Positions 18,386-28,900 of a DNA stretch of 64,000 bases are shown here, piece after piece. A program made the translations under genes and the position numbers. The stretch is taken from the NCBI GenBank assembly GCA_021777835.1, contig JAJYDC010000003.1:124001-188000 (forward strand), read 5' to 3'. The notes under the pieces were generated by a model. It worked only from the letters and a program-made list of their open reading frames with translations, searched no databases and had not been told where the DNA came from. Source of the stretch: Bacteroidota bacterium. GTDB lineage: Bacteria > Bacteroidota > Ignavibacteria > Ignavibacteriales > Ignavibacteriaceae. Each line of letters opens with the position of its first letter. The stretch's first letter is position 1.

Positions 18386-19516
18386 TCAATACAAAACATT
18401 TATATTCTTTTCTTCACATATTTGTTTTAACTTATCCGGCCACACAGCTACGCTTACTTCGCCTAGATGAGCACATCTTAATAAGTACATGTAAGTCCTT
18501 GATTGACCAATGCCGCCCCCGATGCTTAAAGGAATTTCATCTTTCAATATTGCTTTATGATATGGAAGCCTTAAGAAATCTTCTTGCTCCGACATTCTTA
18601 ATTGAAGCCTTAAAGTGTCTTTGGTTACTCTTATACCCATTGAACTTAATTCATGTCTCCTTTTGGTTACCGGGTTCCAAACTAGAATATCACCGTTTAA
18701 ACCGTGAAATTGTTCACCATTCTTTTTTATTGTTTCGGTTGCCCAGTCGTCATAGTCCGCCGCTCGAAGTTCATGTGGATATCCGTCCTTTAGTGGCCAA
18801 CCTATACCAGCAATAAATAATGCCGGCGCCTTTTCAAGTAGTACACGTGTTTCTCTTTCCTTCCGCGGCAAGTCTGGATACATGTCTAATATCTCTTCAG
18901 CATGTAGGAATGCTAATTCTTCGGGAATGTCAGGATATTTATTCGTCCTTAGCTGTGGATACATCTCTTGAGCTTTAAGCCCGGCGTCGCGTATTACTTT
19001 CCATATTTTTCTTACTACTTCTTTTAAGAAATCTAGATTCCTATCTTCAGAAGTTATCGTCCTTTCCCAGTCCCATTGATCGACATAAGAGCTGTGGTCG
19101 TGATCAAGGAAGTAGTCTTTTCTTATTGCACGCATATCAGTGCATATACCCTCGCCGGCTGCACAGCCGAATTCTTTAAGTGCGATTCTTTTCCATTTAG
19201 TCGCTGCTTGAACAACTTGAGCTTGAATAGGTACCTCAAGCCCCAATCCGCATGGGAATTGTACAGGCGTCCTTGAGCCGTCTCGATCTAAATAATCATT
19301 AACTCCGCTATCTTTATCAACTATTAGCGGTACGGGTACCATCTGAAGATTAAGTTCTTTGCAAAGATTCTCTTCTATATAATTCTTAATTGCATATATC
19401 GCTTTGGCTCTCTCTTTGGGCGGCAGTAATTGCTCGTAGCCAATCGGTAATATGTTTTTTAGTTCTTCATAGTTACCAATACCCGGACCGGCAAGATCTG
19501 ACTTCTTATCTTTCAT
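18386..19516 (-). CDS. asnA: Aspartate--ammonia ligase (asparagine synthetase A)
   Basis: A 376-residue AsnA-type enzyme that makes asparagine from aspartate, ammonia and ATP in the cytoplasm. It is a class II aminoacyl-tRNA-synthetase-fold protein. Visible family motifs include VPLIVDKDSGVNDYLDRDGS, VQAATKWKRIALKEF, the HSSYVDQWDWERTI block and the C-terminal motif 3 SIGGGIGQSRTYMYLL. The start ATG at 19516 follows AAAAGGAGAATTATC; a longer frame to 19591 lacks support. It stands alone, divergent from the decarboxylase gene 400 bp away. Length is somewhat above the 330 residues of E. coli AsnA, mostly from an N-terminal extension and insertions. Confidence 0.92.
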   Translation of the reverse strand: MKDKKSDLAGPGIGNYEELKNILPIGYEQLLPPKERAKAIYAIKNYIEENLCKELNLQMVPVPLIVDKDSGVNDYLDRDGSRTPVQFPCGLGLEVPIQAQVVQAATKWKRIALKEFGCAAGEGICTDMRAIRKDYFLDHDHSSYVDQWDWERTITSEDRNLDFLKEVVRKIWKVIRDAGLKAQEMYPQLRTNKYPDIPEELAFLHAEEILDMYPDLPRKERETRVLLEKAPALFIAGIGWPLKDGYPHELRAADYDDWATETIKKNGEQFHGLNGDILVWNPVTKRRHELSSMGIRVTKDTLRLQLRMSEQEDFLRLPYHKAILKDEIPLSIGGGIGQSRTYMYLLRCAHLGEVSVAVWPDKLKQICEEKNINVLY

Positions 19517-19916
19517 GATAATTCTCCTTTTGTTTTGGAAATATATTTTGGGTAAGTAATATATATTGAAATAGTTGCCCTTTTGAGACAAACTTTAATT
19601 GGCAGATAACGCAGTTAAATGAAGTTCGAATAATATCCAAATTCGTTCTCCCTCTTAATGGTTCATTAACCTGTTCTAATTTAATAAAAATATTATTCAC
19701 TTATGATATTTTAATTTGAAATTATTTTTAAGTATCCTTTTAACTTATTGTGACTGTCAAATACTATTTTATAATATAATATCAATTTGTTATGCTAAAT
19801 AAATTAAAGCTTTGGGTAGTGTCATTCTAAATATTAATGAAAAATTCATTAGTTTTACTATTCAATTGCGATATTAGTCAAAGAAGTTAAATTATATATT
19901 AACGTTAGGGCAGCAA
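19517..19916. other. Divergent intergenic region asnA / decarboxylase
   Basis: 400 AT-rich bases that must hold promoters for both divergent genes. On the plus strand TTGTGA (19748) and TAATAT (19772) are 18 bases apart, a weak promoter candidate. No riboswitch-like structure was seen. Confidence 0.4.
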
Positions 19917-21353
19917 ATGATTAAAAGAATAAAGGGGCTTGAAAAATCATCGTTAAGACTTGAACCAAATGCAAGAGAGAGAGAAATATTATTCCGAATA
20001 GTGAACGATTATGCCGAAGGTTTTCTTAACAATCTTCAAACTCTCCCTGCATATAAATTTACAGAAGGACAGGGAATTGGAATATATGATTCTCCTGTTA
20101 GTGAGGAAGGATCAAATATTGAGAACTTACTTGAGATCCTAAAAAACAATGTTGATACCCCTGGACTTAATCCCGCATCGCGAGGTCATCTTGGATATAT
20201 CCCCGGAGGCGGTATTTATCACTCAGCTCTTGGCGATTTCCTCGCCGCTGTAACTAACCGCTACGCCGGAGTATTTTTTGCCTCACCCGGCGCCGTCAGA
20301 ATGGAAAATATGATGGTTAACTGGATGTCGGAAATAATTGGATACCCTGCTTCAGCAGGTGGTAATTTAACCTCCGGAGGAAGTGTCGCTAACCTTGTCG
20401 GAATTCTAGCGGCAAGGGACTCTGCCGATCTCAAAGCAAAAAACTTTGAAAGATCAGTAATTTATATGACTGACCAGGCCCATCATTCTATAAAAAAGGC
20501 GATTAGAATTGTCGGACTTGGTGAGTGCGTGCAGAGATTTATTCCCGTGGATAAAGGCTGGCGCATGAGAAGCGAATTACTTGAAGCTTCAATAAATAAA
20601 GATATAAAAGACGGACTAAATCCTTTCTTAATTATTGCCTCTGCCGGAACAACTGATACTGGTGCTGTTGACCCGCTTGATATGATAGGTGAGATTGCTT
20701 CAAACCATAAAATTTGGTTTCATCTCGATGCTGCTTATGGAGGTTTTTTTGTACTTGCAGATTCAGCTAAAGCTATTCTTAAAGGTATAGATAGACCGGA
20801 TTCAATCATAATGGATCCGCACAAGGGTTTATTCCTTCCTTATGGTTCAGGCGCTGTGCTTGTAAAAGAAAAATCGAATCTGCTTAAATCAAATCATTAT
20901 AAAGCAAATTATATGCAGGATGCAACTGTATCAAATGATGAGCTTGCACCGGGAGATTTGTCACCTGAATTATCTAAGCACTTTAGAGGATTGAGGATGT
21001 GGCTTCCTTTGAAGCTTCTTGGCGCGGCTCCCTTTAGGGACTCACTTGAGGAGAAGTTATTGCTCGCAAGATATTTTTATGAAAAGTTAAGTGAAATAAA
21101 AGGATTTGAGATGGGGCAGTATCCTGATTTATCAGTCGTTACTTTCAGGTATATCCCACCGCAGGGCGATGTTAATGAGTTTAACAAAAGACTTGTAAAT
21201 GAGATTCAGAGAGATGAGAGGTTGTTTCTTTCTTCTACTACTCTTGAAGGTAAATTTATAATTAGACTGGCCGTTCTTTCCTTTAGAACTCACCTTGATA
21301 CGATTGATGAGACGATTGGAATTATAAAAGAAAAATTAGCGTTGATTTTATAA
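19917..21353 (+). CDS. Pyridoxal-dependent group II amino acid decarboxylase
   Basis: A 478-residue PLP enzyme of the aromatic-L-amino-acid/glutamate decarboxylase family. Diagnostic regions are NPASRGHLGYIPGGG, VNWMSEIIGYP, the GNLTSGGSVANLVG loop, ASAGTTDTGAVDP, WFHLDAAYGGF (the PLP-ring Asp) and the Schiff-base Lys303 in DPHKGLFLPYGSG. The end includes FRGLRMWLPLKLLG, typical of tryptophan/tyrosine/DOPA decarboxylase relatives. It decarboxylates an L-amino acid to its amine; which one cannot be read from sequence. It is a single gene with no transporter or partner beside it. ATG start with GGGCAG upstream. Confidence 0.88.
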   Translation: MIKRIKGLEKSSLRLEPNAREREILFRIVNDYAEGFLNNLQTLPAYKFTEGQGIGIYDSPVSEEGSNIENLLEILKNNVDTPGLNPASRGHLGYIPGGGIYHSALGDFLAAVTNRYAGVFFASPGAVRMENMMVNWMSEIIGYPASAGGNLTSGGSVANLVGILAARDSADLKAKNFERSVIYMTDQAHHSIKKAIRIVGLGECVQRFIPVDKGWRMRSELLEASINKDIKDGLNPFLIIASAGTTDTGAVDPLDMIGEIASNHKIWFHLDAAYGGFFVLADSAKAILKGIDRPDSIIMDPHKGLFLPYGSGAVLVKEKSNLLKSNHYKANYMQDATVSNDELAPGDLSPELSKHFRGLRMWLPLKLLGAAPFRDSLEEKLLLARYFYEKLSEIKGFEMGQYPDLSVVTFRYIPPQGDVNEFNKRLVNEIQRDERLFLSSTTLEGKFIIRLAVLSFRTHLDTIDETIGIIKEKLALIL

Positions 21354-21398
21354 AGGAGCTAAATGACAAAGGAATAAAGGACTGTTTTCTATTTTATA

Positions 21399-23531
21399 TT
21401 ACTTAACCTTTATCACAACAAACGTAATGTCATCTCTCGTTGGAGTATTGCCTTTCCAATTATCAATTGATTTTTTAAGCGAATCTATAATTCCTTCCGG
21501 TGTACTATTAACGGTTTCTCTGAAAACATCAATTATTTTATTATAACCGAACATTTCATTGCTCGCATTAAACAATTCAGGATAACCGTCACTCATTACT
21601 AAAATTGCATCTCCAGGTGTCAACATTATTTCTGATTCTGCGTATGGGTAGGAAGTTTTTGTACCAAGCGGCATCCCCTTCATCGTTATATACTCAATGG
21701 AGTTCTGACTTTTTCTGTATATCAAAAACGGCGGTATGCCTGCACTTGATAACCTCATTTTATAACCATTAATTTTTAATACGGCTAAACACATGTACAT
21801 ATATTCTAGGTTTAGCTCATTTATGGACTTAGAGAAATGATGAAACATTAAAGGAATGTCGTCTTGTAAGTGATTAGAAATGAACATACTCTTTATAGCT
21901 GTTACCATTACTCCTGCTTTAACACCGTGTCCCGTAGCATCTCCTAATATTGCTGTTAATGTACCGTCGTCACTCAAATGAAAATCATAATAGTCTCCGC
22001 CTACTTCACTAGCAGTCTCCATATAAACAGCAATATCCAGTTGCGGCAAATTCGGCAATTTCTTAGGTAGCATTGATAGCTGGATCTTCCGCGCCTCTTC
22101 TAGTTCTTTTGCCTTCCGGTCATTTTCTGCTTCCAACGCTATAGTCTGAAGTTCTGTTTCTCGCAAACGTGCCTTTTCTTTCTCCCTTTCAATCGCTACC
22201 TCAGTTTCTCTTTTTTCTTGCTCTATTGTTTTCTGAAGAAGTTCATTTACTTCTACCAGCTTTTGTGAGAGATTTTTGTTTGTTCCGGCAAAATCTCGAG
22301 CAAGATAAATTGACATAAATATCGGTAAGCTTGCAATGCCCAAATACATAATCAATGTCATTGTTTCATCAGGTATTACATTCGATAGATGAAAAATTTC
22401 TACGGAAAAGTTGAATAGCAATGCTAAGGTAAATGTAATGCCCCCAAAGCCTATTATCCACGATCCCTCCACTCTTTTAATAATTACATTTATTAAAATT
22501 CCAACACTTCCCAAAAGTGTAATAATCGCAAATATATAAATGGCAATATTTAATATTTTAGGACTGATAATGTTTACGAATACGGGAATCAGAGTAATTA
22601 GTATACCGTATAAAACGAACAACTTGAATTTTTTTGGCAGTTTCTGCTTTTTAATAGAATAAATAAATGCAAGGAAGAATAAAAATATAAACACCATCGT
22701 AACGATTGATATTATTCTTATTATTACTATTGTATTCGGGTTTGAGGTATTGCCCATAAGAAATCCAAAGAGGAAATTCAATGCAAGGAAAAATGAAAAT
22801 ATGCTATAATAAAGATTTGTAATACGTGTTTTATAAAAAAAGTAGAGGAATAAATGAAGCAACGCAAGCGATACGACAATTCCAAACAACGAAAGATTCA
22901 AAGCCGTGCTCTCAAGTACGCTATTATTCTGGGCTAGTATAGACTCGTTTAACAAACCAATGGAAATTCGCATTCCTGCTGCAGACGCAATCTCCCCGTA
23001 CTTTTTATAAATATTTAATAAATGCTGATAAGAATATCTAATTGCCAATATGTGTACTTTTGAGGAATCAAAATAGAGCCCTATGGGTACTTTAGCAGGG
23101 TTATAATCCTTTTCCTGATTTAATGTATTTCCTACTTTTCCGAATTTATGAACAAGTTTTCCGTCAAGATATATTTCCGAAGCTCCGTATTGGGTTATTA
23201 TTAGTCCAAGTGATTTGTTAAATAAGGAAGAGTCTGTCAATATTTTTAGCCTAAAACAGTATAAACCGGTGTTCTCGGACGCAGGTATGCTGTCCTGGTA
23301 AATCATTGTGCCTCTTATTTGCCAGTTCTCATCGTTATAAGTGGGAAGTACCCATTGCAAGCTGTCTCCAAGCTGAAACTTCCAATTTTTACTGATATCA
23401 AGAGCATTACTGGAACTGCTCTTACCATTGCTTATCTTATTTAATGAAAGAAATATTTGACCGTTCGTTTGAGAGTATATATGAGGGGACACACCTGCAA
23501 GTAGAAGAAATAAAACGATTCGTTTAATCAT
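21399..23531 (-). CDS. 7TM sensor with SpoIIE/RsbU-type serine phosphatase domain
   Basis: A 710-residue membrane signalling protein. A signal peptide comes first, then an extracytoplasmic jelly-roll region resembling the glycoside-hydrolase-2 sugar-binding fold (NWKFQLGDSLQWVLPTYNDE, GLYCFRLKI, ASEIYLDGKLVHKFG), roughly residues 40-190. About seven membrane helices follow (215-400), then a coiled coil (QEKRETEVAIEREKEKARLR) and a PP2C-like phosphatase from about residue 490 (ARKIQLSMLPKKLP, ASEVGGDYYDF, ILGDATGHGVKAG, LVMSDGYPELFN, RDDITFVVIKVK). The metal-binding Asp residues are present. Such proteins dephosphorylate anti-sigma-factor antagonists in response to an outside signal; no partner switch gene is adjacent. 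Confidence 0.85.
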   Translation of the reverse strand: MIKRIVLFLLLAGVSPHIYSQTNGQIFLSLNKISNGKSSSSNALDISKNWKFQLGDSLQWVLPTYNDENWQIRGTMIYQDSIPASENTGLYCFRLKILTDSSLFNKSLGLIITQYGASEIYLDGKLVHKFGKVGNTLNQEKDYNPAKVPIGLYFDSSKVHILAIRYSYQHLLNIYKKYGEIASAAGMRISIGLLNESILAQNNSVLESTALNLSLFGIVVSLALLHLFLYFFYKTRITNLYYSIFSFFLALNFLFGFLMGNTSNPNTIVIIRIISIVTMVFIFLFFLAFIYSIKKQKLPKKFKLFVLYGILITLIPVFVNIISPKILNIAIYIFAIITLLGSVGILINVIIKRVEGSWIIGFGGITFTLALLFNFSVEIFHLSNVIPDETMTLIMYLGIASLPIFMSIYLARDFAGTNKNLSQKLVEVNELLQKTIEQEKRETEVAIEREKEKARLRETELQTIALEAENDRKAKELEEARKIQLSMLPKKLPNLPQLDIAVYMETASEVGGDYYDFHLSDDGTLTAILGDATGHGVKAGVMVTAIKSMFISNHLQDDIPLMFHHFSKSINELNLEYMYMCLAVLKINGYKMRLSSAGIPPFLIYRKSQNSIEYITMKGMPLGTKTSYPYAESEIMLTPGDAILVMSDGYPELFNASNEMFGYNKIIDVFRETVNSTPEGIIDSLKKSIDNWKGNTPTRDDITFVVIKVK

Positions 23532-23625
23532 AGTATAATAATACTTATTAAAATTAAATTAATAGAAAACTATTTTTAAGAAGATCAAACAAAAAAATCA
23601 ATAATAACTCGAAATAACTTAAAGA

Positions 23626-24546
23626 CTATGATTGTTTTGAATCATTCACAATTTGCATAATTCCTGAATGATAATCTGTAGCTTTAAAAAATCTATTCTC
23701 AAAGTCGCTGCTATCGAAGAGATAATCGTATTCCTGCTGGTACATCATCTCATAAATCTCTTTAATAATTGGATTAAATAATCCCGTCATTTTCAGCATC
23801 CATTTCCTTAGAACCATATACTTAGGTTTTACACCATATCCTGAAGCAATGAATTGAACAAATTGTTTGCCCGTTAGTGCATTCATATCTGTCGGTAAAT
23901 GCCATACACGATTATACGCACTCGGCGTATTGCCAAGCAATGCCGTAGCTCTAGCTGCGTCCGGAACGTATGTCAGTGAATGTTTTGTTTTATCACTTAC
24001 AAGCAGCTGCGCAGTTTGCCCCTTTCTCAATTTATCAAATACTGTTGACCAAGTTATCGCAGTCGGTGTATTACCGTAGAAATCCGCCGAACGGGCAATT
24101 ATTGCTGTAATGTTTCCTTTCTTAACTTCATCCATCAACTGAGTAGCTATCCTGGCTCTTATTTCTCCCTTCTTGCTCGTAGGATTCATCGGTGTGTCTT
24201 CTTTCATCCATCCATTTACTCTGCCGTACATATAAACGTTATCAAAAAATACTAGCTTTGAGTTATTCTTTTTACATGCCGATATAACATTGGTCATTAT
24301 TTTTGGCCATAGTTCTTGCCATACTTCAAGTTTGTACTGTAGCCCTGCAGTAAGATACACTACTTCAGAATTTCTTACAGCTTCCTCTGTTTGAGCTGCA
24401 TCTGATAAATCTGCCTTAAATAATTCATCTGTAAGATTAATGACTTTCGGATTTCTGCTTACTAATCTAATTTTATTAGTGTATTGAGGAAGCATTCTTG
24501 CTAACTCATTTCCTATTGCACCGCCTGTACCCAGTATTGTTTGCAT
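23626..24546 (-). CDS. NAD-dependent epimerase/dehydratase family protein
   Basis: A 306-residue extended short-chain dehydrogenase-like protein. The N-terminal nucleotide-binding loop reads ILGTGGAIGNELAR, in place of GxxGxxG. Other landmarks are KADLSDAAQTEEAVRNSEVV, KLVFFDNVYMYG (the position of the YxxxK region, atypical here) and ARSADFYGNTP. It lacks a clear catalytic Tyr-x-x-x-Lys, so activity is uncertain; it may be an NAD(P)-binding sensor or atypical reductase such as the NmrA-like proteins. It stands alone between the phosphatase gene and the efflux operon, transcribed in the same direction as both. Confidence 0.75.
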   Translation of the reverse strand: MQTILGTGGAIGNELARMLPQYTNKIRLVSRNPKVINLTDELFKADLSDAAQTEEAVRNSEVVYLTAGLQYKLEVWQELWPKIMTNVISACKKNNSKLVFFDNVYMYGRVNGWMKEDTPMNPTSKKGEIRARIATQLMDEVKKGNITAIIARSADFYGNTPTAITWSTVFDKLRKGQTAQLLVSDKTKHSLTYVPDAARATALLGNTPSAYNRVWHLPTDMNALTGKQFVQFIASGYGVKPKYMVLRKWMLKMTGLFNPIIKEIYEMMYQQEYDYLFDSSDFENRFFKATDYHSGIMQIVNDSKQS

Positions 24547-24677
24547 TAAAACGCTCTAGTATTATTTCATCTATGATGGGTTAATTACTATAACTGATTA
24601 AAAATAATAAAAAAAACAATAAGTTTCAGTAATTGAAGTCAATCAAGAATAGGAGTATCTAGAAAAATAATGTTTTT

Positions 24678-25955
24678 CTACTTGAGTACGCCCATTGCTC
24701 TCTTTAACCTTGCAAAGGTGACCTGGTAGTTATAAAGCGATTGGATATATGACGCACTCGCATTTGCCATTGTTACTCTAGCGTCAGTAATTTCGATTGG
24801 GCTGCCCACGCCTTCACGGTATCTTGCCTCCGCAAGTTTTAATGTTTCTTGCGCCTGCCTGACAAAGGTTTTAGTTGCATCAATTTGCTCTTTAGCTTGC
24901 TCTAAGTTTGAATATTGCTGCTGAACATCAAGATTTACAGATTGAATTGTAGCATCACTTGTTGCTTGTGCAGTTTCCATATTAGCCTTTGCTTGTTCTA
25001 TCCCTGCATCAAGTGCGAAGCCCTGAAAAATAGGAAGTGAAAATGTTACTCCCACATTCCACGAATATAAATATTGCTGATCAATTGTATAACTTCTCCA
25101 GTTATATCCGGCAGTAGCGTTAATCGTTGGTAAGTTTGCAGTCCATGCCGATGTTAATAATGATTGACTGGCGCTTATCTTGTATTTATCGGATATAATT
25201 TCAGGACGATTACTCAACGCAGTTTGATATGCAAATGAGTAGTTTATACTATCTTGATTGACTTCTAAAATATCTTTTAGCTGGAAACTATCAGGAAGTT
25301 TTGAATTCAATATATTTTCCAACTGTATTTTTGAAAGCCTTAAATTATTATTGGCAGCAATCAAATTCACCTTTGAATTTGCTACATCGGTTTTTGCCGT
25401 AAGTACATCGTATTGTGGATGAGTTCCTGCTTTATAGAAAGCCTCCGCCTGCGAAAGATGTTCACTTGCCTGTTTAAGTGTTTCTGAATATACACTGTCC
25501 ATCCTTATTGCCTCAAGATAATTAAAGAATGCAATGTTGGTTGCGAGTATCAAATCCTGCTTTGCACTTATTAGATCTTGCTTTGATGCATCTTTAAGAT
25601 CAGTATAAGCCGAAATGCGGTAATATGTTTTCCCAAAATCAAATATCTGCTGCTGCAATTGAAATCCTGCAGCAAAACTCTGATAGTCGGAAGTACGTGC
25701 AGTAGGTCCAAGAAAAGTAGTCCCTTCGTTATTGCTCCAGCTTGATTGGAACATAAGCTGGGGGAAAATCGCCGACCTTGTCAGCTTTAGATTTGCAGCG
25801 TTAACACCGTAATTACCCTCGGCAATTTTTATCTGCGGATTATTCTTCAAAGCTAATCCTACGCATTGCTCAAGGGTTAAAGTATCTGTCTGACTATATG
25901 CTAATTTTGGAAGCATTATTGTTAAAAATAATATTCCTAAAATAATTTTATTCAT
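24678..25955 (-). CDS. TolC family outer-membrane efflux protein
   Basis: A 425-residue outer-membrane channel of RND pumps. After a signal peptide (MNKIILGILFLTIMLPKLAYS) it opens with DTLTLEQCVGLALKNNPQIK, the hallmark of TolC-family OEP domains. The two helical repeats follow (AEAFYKAGTHPQYDVLTAKT and its later counterpart LAEARYREGVGSPIEITDAR), ending in LYNYQVTFARLKRAMG. The ATG at 25955 overlaps the pump's stop codon by eight bases, with GGAG eleven bases before it, so translation is probably coupled; the frame from 26006 runs deep into the pump gene. It is the last gene of the adaptor-pump-channel operon. Confidence 0.93.
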   Translation of the reverse strand: MNKIILGILFLTIMLPKLAYSQTDTLTLEQCVGLALKNNPQIKIAEGNYGVNAANLKLTRSAIFPQLMFQSSWSNNEGTTFLGPTARTSDYQSFAAGFQLQQQIFDFGKTYYRISAYTDLKDASKQDLISAKQDLILATNIAFFNYLEAIRMDSVYSETLKQASEHLSQAEAFYKAGTHPQYDVLTAKTDVANSKVNLIAANNNLRLSKIQLENILNSKLPDSFQLKDILEVNQDSINYSFAYQTALSNRPEIISDKYKISASQSLLTSAWTANLPTINATAGYNWRSYTIDQQYLYSWNVGVTFSLPIFQGFALDAGIEQAKANMETAQATSDATIQSVNLDVQQQYSNLEQAKEQIDATKTFVRQAQETLKLAEARYREGVGSPIEITDARVTMANASASYIQSLYNYQVTFARLKRAMGVLK

Positions 25956-28900
25956 GCACTTCATCTCCGTTTTCAGCAACCATATTTTTTCTGAATCTTT
26001 CCTCAAATAAAGTGTAAAGCGTCGGGATGAATAGTAAAGTCAAGAATGTTGATACTGTTAATCCTCCGATAACTGCAATTGCTAGAGGTCCTTGCGATGT
26101 TTCACCGCCGATTCCTAGTGCTAATGGTATTAAACCAAGTACTGTGGCTAGCGATGTCATTAAAATCGGACGAAGTCTTATCGTTCCGCCGGTAATTACA
26201 GCTTCGTGTAATTCCATCCCTCTCTTGCGCAGTTTATTTGTGTAGTCTACTAGGAGAATACCATTCGACACCACTATTCCTATCATTACGATTACACCTT
26301 CAAAAGAAGTAACTGATAAAGTAGTGTTTGTTAAAAATAATGCCCAAACAACTCCTATCATTCCTAGCGGTACAGTAAACATTATAATAAACGGATCAAT
26401 TAAAGATTGAAATTGAGATGCCATAACCATGTAAACAAGAATAATAGCTAATCCTAGCGCAAGCATTAAGTCGCTAAATGTTTGCTTCTGCTGTTCTACG
26501 TTGCCGCTTTGCTGTATTGTAAATCCGGTTGGAACATGTATCTTATCTAATTTTGTCTGAATGTCCTGAGCAACACTTCCAAGGTCTCTTCCGGATACGT
26601 TTGCAGTTACTTCAACAATTCTTTCTTCATATTTTCTATCAATTTGCACCGGGGAAGTTGAGTGTGCTATCTGTACTATATTTCCCAATTTAACAAGTTC
26701 GCCTTGAGAATTTTGAACTGTTAAATTTTCAAGGTCTTCTACTTTATTCCTGTAATCCTCTGAAAGTCTTACTAGAATATTATATTGGTTTCCATTAGTC
26801 GGCTCGGTGTACTGCGAAGCGACTGTTCCATTAATTGCAGTTGCTATAGTATTTGAAATCTGATCAACATTTATTCCTAAAGCACCTGCTTTTTCTCTGT
26901 CTATTATTACTCTTAGTTCCGGGAGATTTTGATCTCTTGAAATTAAAACGTCAGTAGCGCCTTCTGTAGATTGAACTGCACTAGCCACTTCTTGAGATAA
27001 TTTATTCGACGTATCAAAATCTTCTCCGCTTATTACAACATCAATTGGTGCAGATGAACCAAAGTTTAATAAGAACCTTAAAAATCCGCTTGGATTAAGA
27101 TATATCTTAGCTCCGGCAAGTCGAGTAAGTTTAGGACGAAGTTGTTTCATAATTTGGAATACACTTCTCGATCTATCTGATGAAGGAATAAGCTGCAGAT
27201 TAATATTTGCAGCATGGCTGCCTGGATTTGAACCAAATAAATTTCCGCTTCTTTGCGAAGGCACGCCGATGTCTGAAATCATCGTTCTAACTTCCGGTAC
27301 GTCCTTTTTTATAATACTTTCAACTTTTTCAACAAATTTAGTCGTCTCTTCTATCCTTGTGCCGACAGGTAATCTAATCAATACTGAGAACTGACTTTCA
27401 TCAGTATCAGGGAAAAATTCTGTCCCTATAAATTTGAAAAGTAAAAATGATAGTGCTGCAAAACCAATGATACCAAATATTACAATTTTCCTGTGCCTCA
27501 ATGCTTTGCTTAAGATATTCTTGTAAGTGCTGTCGATTTTATCAAGCATGCTTTTAGCTTTAATCTGCATCCTATGAGAAAGTTTCTTTGAGTTAGGATC
27601 TGCTTCTCTTTCAGCATGAAGAAACTTATAGCATAAGAGGGGAGTAACTGTTCTTGAAACAAAAAATGATGCAAATAATGCTACTGCAATTGTTAAAACA
27701 AGAGGAGCAAATAAGAGCTTTGCTATGCCTGTTAAAAAGATTACCGGTAAAAAAACTATAACTGTAGTAAGTGTAGATATAAAAATCGGTGCTGCAACTT
27801 CTGATGCTGCATCAATTGTTGACTGCATTTTCCCTATTTTCGTTTCTGCCATTGTTCCATAATGTCTGGATATAGCTTCAAGCTCCACTATGGAGTCGTC
27901 TACAAGACGCCCTATTCCCAGTGCTAGCCCCCCGAATGTCATTATATTTAATGTTGTTCCGCTAAAACGGAAGAATATAAACGTAACCAATATCGAAAGC
28001 GGTATTGCAACGAAAATTATAACTGCGCTTCTTGAATTCCTTAAGAATATAAGAATCACGATCATCGCTAAAAGAGCGCCTAATATAGCTTCTTGTTTTA
28101 ATCCGGCAATTGACTGACTGATATATAAACTCTGATCTGATGCCAATGTCGCTGTAACTGATTTCGGAACGTCTCTTAGCTTTTTCAATTCTTTTATTAC
28201 GCTCTTTACAACTTCTACCGTGTTGGCGCCCGATGTCTTTTGAACTCTAAGTATTACTCCTGACTTTCCGTTCGTCCGGATCAGTTCAGTCTGCTCCTGG
28301 TAAGAATCTTCAACCTTAGCTAAATCCTTAATCCTAATCGGAACACCATTTACCGTCTTTACTACAATATTGCCCATCGGGTCGACAACATTAAATTCAC
28401 TTTCCGTCTTAAGAGAGTAATCGTAAATTCCTGACTTCAAATCTCCTGATGGTAATATTAGATTAGAATTAGAAACAGCTTGAATTACCTGTGTTAGCGG
28501 GATATTAAGTGCCTCAATCCTATTTCGGTCCACCGTTATATGTATCTCTCTGATTTTCCCGCCCACAACCGATGCTGATGCCACCCCTGAGATATGCTCA
28601 AGCTGCGGTTCAATAACATTGTAAGCAAGATCGTACATCGCACGCGCGTCCATATTTCCGCTAAGAGCAACCGTACAAACAGGAACATTTGTTATATCAA
28701 ATCTTAATACCAATGGCTGCGATACTGCAGCTGGCAGCAAGTTCAGTATTCTGTTTATTTTTTGTATTACGTCTATTAACTCAATGTCGGTATTTGCATC
28801 CCAATTAAAATTAACACGTACCTGGGAAATGCCTTCACGTGTTGAAGATTGAACGTAGCTAACGTCGTTTGCGGAGCTAACTGCTCTTTCGATAGGAACG

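Noticed and set aside
25956-26006. Upstream start for the TolC-family gene
   Set aside because: It would extend deep into the pump gene and place a charged leader before a good signal peptide that begins at 25955.
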